Assembly: GCF_017104715.1 (NCBI RefSeq)
Contig: NZ_JAAGPI010000010.1
Location: 124,001-188,000 of the forward strand
Length of the DNA: 64,000 nucleotides
DNA from: Burkholderia sp. Ac-20365
GTDB taxonomy: Bacteria; Pseudomonadota; Gammaproteobacteria; Burkholderiales; Burkholderiaceae
Direction of reading: 5' to 3'
Shown here piece by piece: positions 43,282-51,466 of the stretch. Both the position numbers and the translations under genes were made by a program. The notes under the pieces are model-generated. The model did no database searches, was not told the DNA's origin, and worked only from the letters and a program-made list of their open reading frames with translations. Position 1 is the first letter of the stretch, and every line of letters starts with the position of its first letter.

Positions 43282-44628
43282 ATGAACACTGCTGCTTCGC
43301 CATCCGGCCTATGCCTGCGCACGGCCTTGACGACGCTCGCCGCTTTCACCGCAGGCGTGCTCGCGGCCTCTCTCACCGCCGGCCTCACGCTGCGCTGGAC
43401 ATCGGTCGTCGCGGGCGCTTCCGTACTGATGTGCCTCGCCGCCTGCATCCTCTGGTCGCGCCAGCAGGAACGACGCGGGCGGCTGGCCCGCGCAGTCTCG
43501 GCATGCATCGACGGAGCCGATTCCGCGCCCAACCCGTCTTTCGACGCCGCGCGACTGACGGCCATCATCCGTTCGTCGCGCGAGGCGATCATCACGATCG
43601 ACGCCGCGCAGCGCATCGTGCTGATGAATCCGATGGCGGAAGAACTGTTCGGCTGCGATGCAGCGAGCGAGATCGGCGGGCCGCTGTCGCGCTTCATCCC
43701 GGAGCGGTTTCGCCTCGCGCATGCGACGCACGTCGAGCATTTCGGTGCGGCGGGTGCGTCCGACCGCCGCATGGGGCGCCGCCGCGTGCTGTATGCGTTG
43801 CGCGCCGACGGCCGCGAGTTCCCGATCGAAGCGTCCATTTCTCAGAGCCAGTACGGCGACGAGAAGCTCTACACCGTGATGCTGCGCGATATCACCGAGC
43901 GCGTCGCCGCTGAAGACGCGCTCACGCAGTCGCGTGAAGATCTGCGCGAGCTGTCGGCGAACCTTCAGCACGTGCGCGAACAGGAAAAAGCGCATATCGC
44001 GCGCGAACTGCATGACGATCTCGGGCAATCGCTGACGGCACTGAAGATGGACCTGTCGGTGATTGCGCATGCGCTCGACAGCGCTCCCCTCGACAGCGCC
44101 TACGTGCACGAACGCCTCCATGCGATGGCGCGCGTGATCGATGCGACCGTCGCGTCGGTGCGGCGCATCGCCGCCAACCAGCGCCCCGCGATGCTCGACG
44201 ATCTCGGCCTCGTCGCGGCCATCGACTGGCTTGCTGATGACTTCTCGCAACGCTACGGCATCCGCGTCGTGCGCCGGCTCAACGCCGGCCAGGCGGCGTT
44301 CTCGCACAGCGCGGCGACGGCCATCTTTCGCATCGTCCAGGAAGCGCTGACGAATGTCGCAAAGCACGCGCAGGCATCGCTCGTCACGCTCGCACTGCAT
44401 GTGTCCGACGGGCGCTGCACGCTCGACATCGTCGACGACGGCCGCGGCCTGCCCGCCGCCGCGCCGGCACGCGATCCGCGCACCGACAGGAACTTCGGCC
44501 TGCTTGGGATCCGCGAGCGGGTCAGGATGCTCGGCGGCACGCTGCAGACGGGCGAGCCCGGCAAAGGATTCAACCTCTCCATCACGTTTGCCCTGAACGC
44601 ATTGCAACCCGAAGAGACGCAGCCATGA
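43282..44628 (+). CDS. Membrane PAS-domain sensor histidine kinase (NarX/UhpB class)
   Basis: 448 residues: two close membrane helices (about 14-36 and 40-58), a PAS domain (about 85-205, ending VMLRDITERVAAE), a HisKA_3 dimerisation domain with the phosphorylated His at residue 244 (RELHDDLGQSLTAL), and a HATPase_c domain (QEALTNVAKHA, DDGRGLP, GLLGIRERVRMLGG). There is almost no periplasmic loop, so the signal is probably sensed by the PAS domain in the cytoplasm or membrane. Its stop overlaps the response-regulator start by 4 bp. Confidence 0.92.
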   Translation: MNTAASPSGLCLRTALTTLAAFTAGVLAASLTAGLTLRWTSVVAGASVLMCLAACILWSRQQERRGRLARAVSACIDGADSAPNPSFDAARLTAIIRSSREAIITIDAAQRIVLMNPMAEELFGCDAASEIGGPLSRFIPERFRLAHATHVEHFGAAGASDRRMGRRRVLYALRADGREFPIEASISQSQYGDEKLYTVMLRDITERVAAEDALTQSREDLRELSANLQHVREQEKAHIARELHDDLGQSLTALKMDLSVIAHALDSAPLDSAYVHERLHAMARVIDATVASVRRIAANQRPAMLDDLGLVAAIDWLADDFSQRYGIRVVRRLNAGQAAFSHSAATAIFRIVQEALTNVAKHAQASLVTLALHVSDGRCTLDIVDDGRGLPAAAPARDPRTDRNFGLLGIRERVRMLGGTLQTGEPGKGFNLSITFALNALQPEETQP

Positions 44629-45272
44629 TCCGTATTCTCATCGCCGACGACCACGCGCTGATACGCGAAGGACTGCGCCATATCCTGAAAGGCTCGCCCG
44701 ACTTCGAAGTGGCGGGTGAAGCAGCCGATACGGCCAGCACCATCGCCCTCGTGCGTTCGACACACGCGCACATCCTGATCCTCGACCTGTCGATGCCGGG
44801 CCGCAACGGCGTCGAAATGATTCCGCAGCTCAAGGCCGTCAACCCTGCGCTGCACATTCTCGTGCTGACGATGCACGGCGAGCACCAGTACGCAGTGCGC
44901 GCGTTCAAGGCGGGCGCATCCGGCTATCTGACCAAGGAGAGCGCGAGCGGCGAACTGGTGAGCGCGCTGACGAAGATCGCGAGCGGCGGTGTCTACATGA
45001 GTCTGTCGATGGCCGAGCGTTTCGCGCGCAACCTGCACGAGCCGCTCGAGACACTGCCGCATCAACGGCTGAGCGATCGCGAGTTCGACGTGTTCCGCCG
45101 CATCACGGCCGGCCAGACGATCGGCGAAATCGCCACGCAACTGTGCGTGAGCACGAAGACGATCAGCACCTACAAGGCGCGCATTCTCGACAAGATGCAG
45201 ATGCCGCACGGCGCGGCGCTGGTGCGTTACGCGATGCGCCACAAGCTGTTCGACGACAGCGAGGAGCCGTGA
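44625..45272 (+). CDS. NarL/FixJ-family response regulator
   Basis: 215 residues: receiver domain with acidic pair D8-D9, phosphoacceptor D54 (LILDLSMPG) and the conserved lysine in YLTKES; C-terminal LuxR-type HTH (LSDREFDVFRRITAGQTIGEIATQLCVSTKTISTYKARILDKM). It is the partner of the kinase at 43282. The next gene is an FNR-type regulator, which may be a target. Confidence 0.93.
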   Translation: MIRILIADDHALIREGLRHILKGSPDFEVAGEAADTASTIALVRSTHAHILILDLSMPGRNGVEMIPQLKAVNPALHILVLTMHGEHQYAVRAFKAGASGYLTKESASGELVSALTKIASGGVYMSLSMAERFARNLHEPLETLPHQRLSDREFDVFRRITAGQTIGEIATQLCVSTKTISTYKARILDKMQMPHGAALVRYAMRHKLFDDSEEP

Positions 45273-45347
45273 ACACATCGCTCGCTGTAGGGCATGACCG
45301 ACACGCGCTCCGATTGACTGACCGCAAATTCATTCGCCGCCGATTCA

Positions 45348-45378
45348 ATTTTGAGACAGCCACAAACATACTTTCACC
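45348..45378 (+). promoter_or_regulatory. 31-bp motif shared with flhD, copy B
   Basis: ATTTTGAGACAGC (45348-45360), seven variable bases, ATACTTTCACC (45368-45378), placed 110 bp before the FNR-type start codon. Copy A has the same distance to flhD. Conservation of both sequence and position suggests a common regulator or leader function. Confidence 0.65.
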
Positions 45379-45488
45379 ACTGACGCCGCATGCGCTTTCC
45401 GCCCTTTTCCGGCGGCGCATGCGGACGACACAACTTCATCGCGCGCGCATCACGGCCCGCACGCGCGTTCCCTGAGAAGGAGGCCATC

Positions 45489-46265
45489 ATGTTACTTGCC
45501 GATGCACCGACGAGCCCGCCCTCGCCTTTCATGCAGGCGTCCGACTTCGCGCTCAGGTTTCCGTCGGGCGTCACACAACGCCCTGCGCCGCGCTGCTCGC
45601 AATGCGCGATCAGTTCGCTGTGCACTCCCGGCGACCTCAGCACGGACGAGCTTGCACAGGTCGATTCGCTCGTTCACGAAGTGCGGACGGTGCAGCGCGG
45701 CGCGAGCCTGTATCGCGCGAACGATCCGTTCAACAACGTCTACATCTTGCGCAGCGGCTCGTTCAAGACGGTCGTCATGCATCGCGAAGGACGCGAGCAG
45801 GTAACGGGCTTTCAGATTGCGGGGGAAATGCTGGGACTCGACGGCATTGTCAGCGGACAGCATCTGTGCGGCGCGATTGCGCTCGAGCGCAGCACCGTGT
45901 GCGCGATTCCGTTCGAATCGCTCGAAGACGTGTGCCGCGAAATCAAAACGATGCAGCGGCATCTGCACAAGGTCATGAGCCGCGAGATCGTGCGCGAGTC
46001 GAACATGATCATGCTGCTCGGCACGATGCGCGCCGAGCAGCGCGTCGCGGCCTTCCTGCTGAATCTCGCCGAACGCTACGGCACGCGTGGCTACTCCGCC
46101 ACCGAGTTCAACATGCGCATGACGCGCAGCGAGATCGGCAGCTATCTGGGTATCACGCTCGAAACGGCGAGCCGCATGTTCTCGAAGCTGCAGCAGGACA
46201 AGCTCGTGCACGCGCGCGGCAAGCAGATCCGGATTCTCGATAGCGGCGCACTTGCCCGGCTGTGA
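45489..46265 (+). CDS. FNR/ANR-type oxygen-responsive regulator (CRP family)
   Basis: 258 residues from the ATG at 45489 with AAGGAGG upstream. The N-terminal cysteines C36, C39 and C45 (RCSQCAISSLC) and C138 (STVCAIPFE) correspond to the four 4Fe-4S ligands of FNR. A cyclic-nucleotide-like barrel, a dimer helix and an HTH whose recognition helix reads ETASRMFSKLQ (the E-x-x-S-R pattern that reads TTGAT half-sites) follow. It is probably an anaerobic activator in the cytoplasm. It lies downstream of the two-component genes, but a 216-bp gap with its own conserved motif suggests a separate promoter. Confidence 0.92.
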   Translation: MLLADAPTSPPSPFMQASDFALRFPSGVTQRPAPRCSQCAISSLCTPGDLSTDELAQVDSLVHEVRTVQRGASLYRANDPFNNVYILRSGSFKTVVMHREGREQVTGFQIAGEMLGLDGIVSGQHLCGAIALERSTVCAIPFESLEDVCREIKTMQRHLHKVMSREIVRESNMIMLLGTMRAEQRVAAFLLNLAERYGTRGYSATEFNMRMTRSEIGSYLGITLETASRMFSKLQQDKLVHARGKQIRILDSGALARL

Positions 46266-46299
46266 TGCGCGATGCGATACCGGCCACTACGGGGCGTGT

Positions 46300-46962
46300 T
46301 CATTCCTCCTCGCCCAACTGGACCAGCAGCGCATGCAGCCGCTCGGTGTGACGCAGCAGCATACTGCGGTGCTTGTCGATCTGCTCGAGACGGCCGGCGA
46401 GATCGGCGTGAATCGGGTCGTCGAGTTCGGCGGCCGACAGCACGTCTTCGACTTTGGCACGCACCGAAGCGAACTCGACGGTCGGGTGCGTCAGCGAGCG
46501 CTCGAAGCGCCGCACTTCCTGCACGGCGAGATCGCGCACCTTGCGGAAATACGCCTGGCGCCGGTGCAGTTCGGCTTCGTGGATCTCGTCTTCGGGACGG
46601 CGCGGCGCCTGCTGTCCAAAAATCGGCTCGGGAGGACGCAGCACCGATTTCTTTCGCACCGGGTGCGCGGTGCCGCGAAAGCGTGCGAGCGGCGTTTCGT
46701 TATCGATCGCTTCGCGTGCGTTGTCGGGCACTTCGGGCGCCTCGTGCGGCGCATCCATCCAGCCGCCGGGCAGCCCGGTCACCGCTTCGACGCCGCGCAC
46801 GAATTCCTCGCTGAAGTCGCGCTGGCCGGCGAGCATCAGCTTCAGATACGACGCGGAGAAGGTCATCATCCGCGCAAGACGCGTCGCCGCGCCGACCTCG
46901 CGTGTCAGCAATGCCAGATTGGCACGCCAGATGGGAAGCAGGGATTCGTCGGAATATTCCAT
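46300..46962 (-). CDS. HTH-domain protein of unknown function with coiled-coil C-terminus
   Basis: 220 residues from the ATG at 46962, with GGAAG eight bases upstream. An N-terminal XRE-like helix-turn-helix (AATRLARMMTFSASYLKLMLAGQRDFSEEFVRGVEAVTGLPGGWMD) is followed by a charged linker and a long helical, probably coiled-coil segment (HEAELHRRQAYFRKVRDLAVQEVRRFE, and HADLAGRLEQIDKHRSMLLRHTERLHALL). It is not a recognised regulator family beyond the HTH. Longer starts up to 47220 add a sequence with no structure. Confidence 0.65.
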   Translation of the reverse strand: MEYSDESLLPIWRANLALLTREVGAATRLARMMTFSASYLKLMLAGQRDFSEEFVRGVEAVTGLPGGWMDAPHEAPEVPDNAREAIDNETPLARFRGTAHPVRKKSVLRPPEPIFGQQAPRRPEDEIHEAELHRRQAYFRKVRDLAVQEVRRFERSLTHPTVEFASVRAKVEDVLSAAELDDPIHADLAGRLEQIDKHRSMLLRHTERLHALLVQLGEEE

Positions 46963-47325
46963 CGCTGGGTCTTCCTTCATCAGTCTTGCTGCTAGCAGCG
47001 GTTTGCCGGGCTGCATCAGTTGCAAGGCGCATGCCCGTGCGCCGCGTCCGACAAAGATAGACGCATCGCCGTGCGGCGCGCAACCGGATTTGTACGGGCG
47101 CTGCGGCGCAAAGACAACAGTGGCGCAGGTTCCATGAACTGATGAATTGACCCCGGCAAACGCGCGGTGTTCCGCATTGCGCGCGCGGGCTGCGGGATTT
47201 CGCCGTGTGGGTTTCGCCACGCGGCTGATCGTAGAAGATGCAAGAGGCGTCCCGACGGACGCCTGCGAGATCGAAACGCGCGAGGCCTTCGCCCCTGTTG
47301 CCCCCCCCCCGCGCGCCGGCGTGAC
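46963..47325. other. Intergenic stretch with a 10-C homopolymer
   Basis: 363 bp between two minus genes. It holds the presumed promoter of the HTH gene and a run of ten Cs (47301-47310) sixteen bases after the hutG stop codon. No gene or clear terminator hairpin was recognised. Confidence 0.4.
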
Positions 47326-48135
47326 TCAGGCCGCAGCGACGCGCGCGAGCGCGGTCTTCACGAGCTTTTCGAGCAGCGGCTCGATCTTCGCCGCAAGCGC
47401 TTCGTCATACGCATACGGCATCTGTTCCTGCATGTAGGTGATCTGCGACAGCTCGAGCTGCACCGCATGCACGTTCTGCTGCGGCTGGCCGTAATGACGC
47501 GTGATGTAGCCGCCCTTGAAGCGGCCATTCGCGACAGCCGTGTAACCGCCGTGTTCATCGACGATCTTTGCCAGCGCTTCGGCGAGTCCCGGCACGGCAC
47601 TCTCACCGTTCGACGTGCCGAAGTTGAAATCGGGCAGACGGCCGTCGAAGAAGCGTGGCACATGCGAGCGGATCGAATGCGCTTCCCATAGCAAGACCTT
47701 GCCATGCTGCGCCTTCAACGCCGCGAGTTCACCCTGCAGTGCCTCGTGATATGGCTTCCAGTAAGCATCGCGGCGACGCGCGACTTCGGCGTCGTCGGGC
47801 AGATGGCCGTCGCGATAGAGCGGCTCCTTGTCGAAGGTATCGACGGGCAACAGGCCTGTCGTGTCCTGGCCCGGATAGAGATTCGCGCCATCGGGCGGAC
47901 GGTTCAGGTCGATCACGTAGCGCGCATAGCTCGGCGTCAGGATCGATGCGCCAAGGCGCTTCGCGAACGCGTACAGGCGGTCCAGATGCCAGTCGCAATC
48001 GTCGGTTTGCGCAGCGACGGGCGTCATCTGCGCGGCCACGTCGGCGGGCAGGCGCGTGCCCAGATGCGGAATCGAGATCAGGAACGGCAGGCTTCCCCGA
48101 TGCAGCGAGAAGACGGGCAAAGTGTCGGTGGTCAT
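47326..48135 (-). CDS. hutG: N-formylglutamate deformylase
   Basis: 269 residues from the ATG at 48135. SIPHLGTRLPADV, DDCDWHLDRLYAFA, YVIDLNRPPDG and LWEAHSIRSHVPRFFDG with GRFKGGYITRHYG are HutG hallmarks and contain the metal-binding Glu/His residues. It hydrolyses N-formyl-L-glutamate to glutamate and formate, the last step of the five-step Hut route. It is the last gene of the hut operon, 30 bp after hutF. Confidence 0.93.
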   Translation of the reverse strand: MTTDTLPVFSLHRGSLPFLISIPHLGTRLPADVAAQMTPVAAQTDDCDWHLDRLYAFAKRLGASILTPSYARYVIDLNRPPDGANLYPGQDTTGLLPVDTFDKEPLYRDGHLPDDAEVARRRDAYWKPYHEALQGELAALKAQHGKVLLWEAHSIRSHVPRFFDGRLPDFNFGTSNGESAVPGLAEALAKIVDEHGGYTAVANGRFKGGYITRHYGQPQQNVHAVQLELSQITYMQEQMPYAYDEALAAKIEPLLEKLVKTALARVAAA

Positions 48136-48165
48136 ATCGTCAGTGCGTCTCAAGGTTGATCCGGT

Positions 48166-49569
48166 TCACTTCAGCAGCTCGGCGAGCGCCGCACGATAAT
48201 CCGCATACGCGCGTTCTTCATCGCGATGCCGGCCGTTTTCGACGACTTTCGCGCCGCCCGCGTAGACATCGCGAATCGGCGTTTCGCCATGCTCGCAGAA
48301 TACGACACCGGAGAGCCATGCATCGTTCGCGTGTTCGGCGATGCTCGAATGATTCGCGTCGAGCACGACGAAATCGGCGCGTGCGCCCGTGCGCAATGCG
48401 CCGACAGAACGGCCCGTCGCCAGCGCGCCGCCTTCCAGCGACGCCGAGAACAGACGATCCGCCACGCGCGGCATATCTGCCGAGGCAAGCACGTTGCGCT
48501 GCCGTCGCGTCAAACGTTGACCGTATTCGAGCAGCCGCAGTTCCGCGCGCCAGTCGACGCCGATATGGCTGTCGCTGCCGACGCCGATGCGGCCCTTCTG
48601 CTCCAGATAATCATGCGCCGGGAAAATGCCGTCGCCGAGATTGGCTTCCGTCGTCAGACACAGGCCCGCGATCGCCCCGCTCTTCGCGAGCGCTGCCGTT
48701 TCAGCGGCATCGACATGCGTCGCATGCACGAGACACCAGCGTTGATTGACATCGAAACGATCGAGCAGCCATTGCACGGGCCGCGCGCCTTCCGTTTCGA
48801 TGCACGCGTCCACTTCCGCCGTCTGCTCGGCGATATGGATATGCACGGGCGCGCCCGGCGACATCGAATCGAGTCCGTCGAGCAGCGCACGCAATGAATC
48901 GTTCGAGACTGCGCGCAGCGAATGCGGCGCCACGCCATAACGCAAGCCGCCATGCTCCGGACGCGCAGTGCGCAGCGTATCGAGCAGGCCAAGCAGGCTG
49001 TCGGGCGTGTTGATGAAGCGGCGCTGGTCGTCGCGCGGCGGCTGCGCGCCGAAGCCCGCGTACTGATACAGCACAGGCAGCATCGTGATGCCGATGCCGC
49101 TCGCGCCCGCCGCATCGACCACGCGTTGCGCGAGTTCCGCATCGTTCGCGTAGCGCTGGCCGTCCTGCATGTGATGCACGTAATGGAACTCGCAGACGGA
49201 TGTGTAGCCCGCCTTCAGCATTTCGATGTACAGCCACTGCGCGATCGACGCGAGCCCTTCCGGCGTGATGCGCGCAGCGAAGCGGTACATCAGGTCGCGC
49301 CAGCTCCAGAAGTTATCGGTGGCCGCCGTGCCAAATGAAGCGCGGTATTCGGTGAGGCCCGCCATCGCGCGTTGAAACGCATGCGAGTGCAGATTAGGCA
49401 TGCCCGGCAACACAGGGCCGCTGGCCTTCGCGACACCCGCGGGTGCTTGCATATCGGGCGTCACGGAGACGAGCGCGCCCTGCGCGTCCCATTGCAGCAG
49501 TACATTGCGCCGCCAGCCTTCGGGCAGATACGCGTGATCGGCGAAAAGCGATTGAGTGGCTTGTGTCAT
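48166..49569 (-). CDS. hutF: Formimidoylglutamate deiminase
   Basis: 467 residues from the ATG at 49569 (CGGAA seven bases upstream). An ATG at 49596 overlapping the hutI stop (TAATG) would add nine residues. An amidohydrolase TIM barrel with GMPNLHSHAFQRAMAGLTEYR, HIHIAEQTAEV, LVHATHVD and GSDSHIGVDWRAELRLLEYGQR. It converts N-formimino-glutamate to N-formyl-glutamate and ammonia. With HutG this shows the formylglutamate branch rather than HutE or direct formiminotransfer. Confidence 0.93.
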   Translation of the reverse strand: MTQATQSLFADHAYLPEGWRRNVLLQWDAQGALVSVTPDMQAPAGVAKASGPVLPGMPNLHSHAFQRAMAGLTEYRASFGTAATDNFWSWRDLMYRFAARITPEGLASIAQWLYIEMLKAGYTSVCEFHYVHHMQDGQRYANDAELAQRVVDAAGASGIGITMLPVLYQYAGFGAQPPRDDQRRFINTPDSLLGLLDTLRTARPEHGGLRYGVAPHSLRAVSNDSLRALLDGLDSMSPGAPVHIHIAEQTAEVDACIETEGARPVQWLLDRFDVNQRWCLVHATHVDAAETAALAKSGAIAGLCLTTEANLGDGIFPAHDYLEQKGRIGVGSDSHIGVDWRAELRLLEYGQRLTRRQRNVLASADMPRVADRLFSASLEGGALATGRSVGALRTGARADFVVLDANHSSIAEHANDAWLSGVVFCEHGETPIRDVYAGGAKVVENGRHRDEERAYADYRAALAELLK

Positions 49570-49595
49570 GTTCGATTCCGTTCGCGTTGCGTTCA

Positions 49596-50813
49596 TTAAG
49601 CGCGACGCGTGTAGACGGTTTCACCGCCGCGCACGACGCGCTCGCACAACGGCCGTCCGATCCAGTAAGCGAGTTCCGCGAGCGACTGCACCGACCATAC
49701 GGCAAAATCCGCCGCGCGACCGGCAGCAAGCGTGCCATGCGTGTCCGCCTTGCCAAGCGCCTGCGCCGCGTGGCGCGTCACGCCTTGCAGCACTTCGGGC
49801 ACGGTCATGCGGAACAGCGTGCTCGCCATGTTCATCATCAGCGGCAACGACGTGGAAGGCGAGGTGCCCGGATTGCTGTCCGTCGAAATCGCAATCGGCA
49901 CTTCGTAGCGCCGCAGCAGTTCGATTGGCGGCAATTGCGTTTCGCGGATGAAATAGAACGCGCCAGGCAGCAACACGGCAACCGTGCCCGCTTCCTTCAT
50001 CGCGGCAATGCCTGCCTCGTCGAGAAACTCAAGATGATCCGCCGACAACGCGCGATGCCGCGCGGCCAACGCCGTGCCGCCGCCATTCGACAGCTGCTCG
50101 GCGTGCATCTTGACGGGCAAGTTGCGGCGCGCAGCCGCGTTGAACACGCGCTCGCTCTGCTCGAGCGAAAAACCGATGCGCTCGCAGAACACATCGACGG
50201 CATCGACGAGGCCTTCGTCGGCGAGCGCGGGCAGCATGCGCTCGCATACTTCGTCGATGTAATCGTCGGCGCGGCCCGCGAATTCGGGCGGCAACGCGTG
50301 CGCGCCAAGGAACGTCGTGTAGACGGTCACCGGATAGCGTTCGCCGAGTTGCCGCGCGACGCGCAGCATCTTGCGTTCGCTTTCCAGATCGAGGCCGTAG
50401 CCGGATTTGATTTCGATCGCGGTGACGCCTTCGGCGAGCATCGCTTCGAGCCGCGCGGCCGATTGCGCAAACAGCGACGCTTCATCGGCGGCACGCGTGG
50501 CGCGTACCGTCGACACAATGCCGCCGCCCTGCTTCGCGATCTCCTCGTAGCTCACGCCGGCGAGCCGTTGCGCGAATTCATCCGCACGCTGGCCGCCGTA
50601 CACGAGATGCGTATGGCAATCGACGAGACCCGGCGTCACCCACGCGCCGCCGAGGTCTTCGCGCGGCCACGCGGCGTATTGAGCAGGCAAATCGCGCGCC
50701 GCGCCGAGCCACGCGATGCGGCCGTTCTCGACGGCGATCGCAGCATCATCGATCGTTTGGTTGGGATCGCCCTGCGGGCAGAGCTTCAGATGGTTCCAGA
50801 CGGTTTGCTTCAT
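49596..50813 (-). CDS. hutI: Imidazolonepropionase
   Basis: 405 residues. VDCHTHLVYGGQRADEFAQRLAGVSYEEI carries the metal-binding HxH, with KSGYGLDLESERKMLR, HAEQLSNGG and STDSNPGTSPS. It opens 4-imidazolone-5-propanoate to formiminoglutamate. It lies between hutD and hutF in the operon. Confidence 0.95.
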   Translation of the reverse strand: MKQTVWNHLKLCPQGDPNQTIDDAAIAVENGRIAWLGAARDLPAQYAAWPREDLGGAWVTPGLVDCHTHLVYGGQRADEFAQRLAGVSYEEIAKQGGGIVSTVRATRAADEASLFAQSAARLEAMLAEGVTAIEIKSGYGLDLESERKMLRVARQLGERYPVTVYTTFLGAHALPPEFAGRADDYIDEVCERMLPALADEGLVDAVDVFCERIGFSLEQSERVFNAAARRNLPVKMHAEQLSNGGGTALAARHRALSADHLEFLDEAGIAAMKEAGTVAVLLPGAFYFIRETQLPPIELLRRYEVPIAISTDSNPGTSPSTSLPLMMNMASTLFRMTVPEVLQGVTRHAAQALGKADTHGTLAAGRAADFAVWSVQSLAELAYWIGRPLCERVVRGGETVYTRRA

Positions 50814-50843
50814 GGCAGGGCTGTCTGTGATGTGGGCAAGCGC

Positions 50844-51461
50844 TCAGGCTTGGGGTGTGTCTGAATAGCGGATGCTGATGGCGAGCAACGCGCCCTTTCC
50901 TTTGACTTCGCATGGCAGCGCGCGTGCGTTGTCGATGCGCAGCGTGTCATTCGTCGTGAGCGTCGTGGTGTCAGGCGTGGTGTCAGCCATGTTGCCGGTC
51001 GTGACCTGCACTTCGCCTTGCGCGCAAAACAGCAATACGACGTCGGCATCGAGTTGCGTGCGCGTGTCGTCGCGCAGAATCGCGACGTCGCCGGTTGCTG
51101 CGCCACGCCGCACCATCAGGTTGAAATCTCGCGTCGCGCCATCGACAAGACTCGCTTCGATCGCCGTTTCGCCAGCGAAGCGCGCGATGTCGAGCGACTC
51201 GCGCAGCGCGTGCACGACAGGCTGCGCGCCGCTCACTTCGTCGAGCACCATACCCGCGCCCGACAGCAGCACGAGCGTCCGGTCGATTCCCGCGAATCGC
51301 GAGAACGGACCGGGCTGCGCAACATCGGCGACGCTCACGCGCCACACGAAGGTGTCGAGCGCCGCGCCCTCAGGGAACGCGGCGACTTCGCGCGTGACGC
51401 CGCCGCCGTTCTTCCACGGCGACGCCACGAGATCCGCAGCGCGGATGACCGTCATGGTCAT
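50844..51461 (-). CDS. hutD: HutD family cupin protein
   Basis: 205 residues from the ATG at 51461; a GTG at 51464 overlaps the same region. SPWKNGGGVTREVAAFP, WRVSVADVAQPGPFSRFAGIDRTLVLLSGAGM and the paired cupin strands are typical of HutD. HutD proteins are thought to govern the level of hut activity, perhaps by binding a pathway intermediate, but are not enzymes of the route. The gene starts six bases after hutU ends. Confidence 0.9.
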   Translation of the reverse strand: MTMTVIRAADLVASPWKNGGGVTREVAAFPEGAALDTFVWRVSVADVAQPGPFSRFAGIDRTLVLLSGAGMVLDEVSGAQPVVHALRESLDIARFAGETAIEASLVDGATRDFNLMVRRGAATGDVAILRDDTRTQLDADVVLLFCAQGEVQVTTGNMADTTPDTTTLTTNDTLRIDNARALPCEVKGKGALLAISIRYSDTPQA

Positions 51462-51466
51462 CACGC

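Noticed and set aside
47100..47437. Small plus-strand gene overlapping the end of hutG
   Set aside because: The frame is antisense to conserved hutG sequence, lacks a ribosome site and has an Ala/Arg-rich shadow composition.
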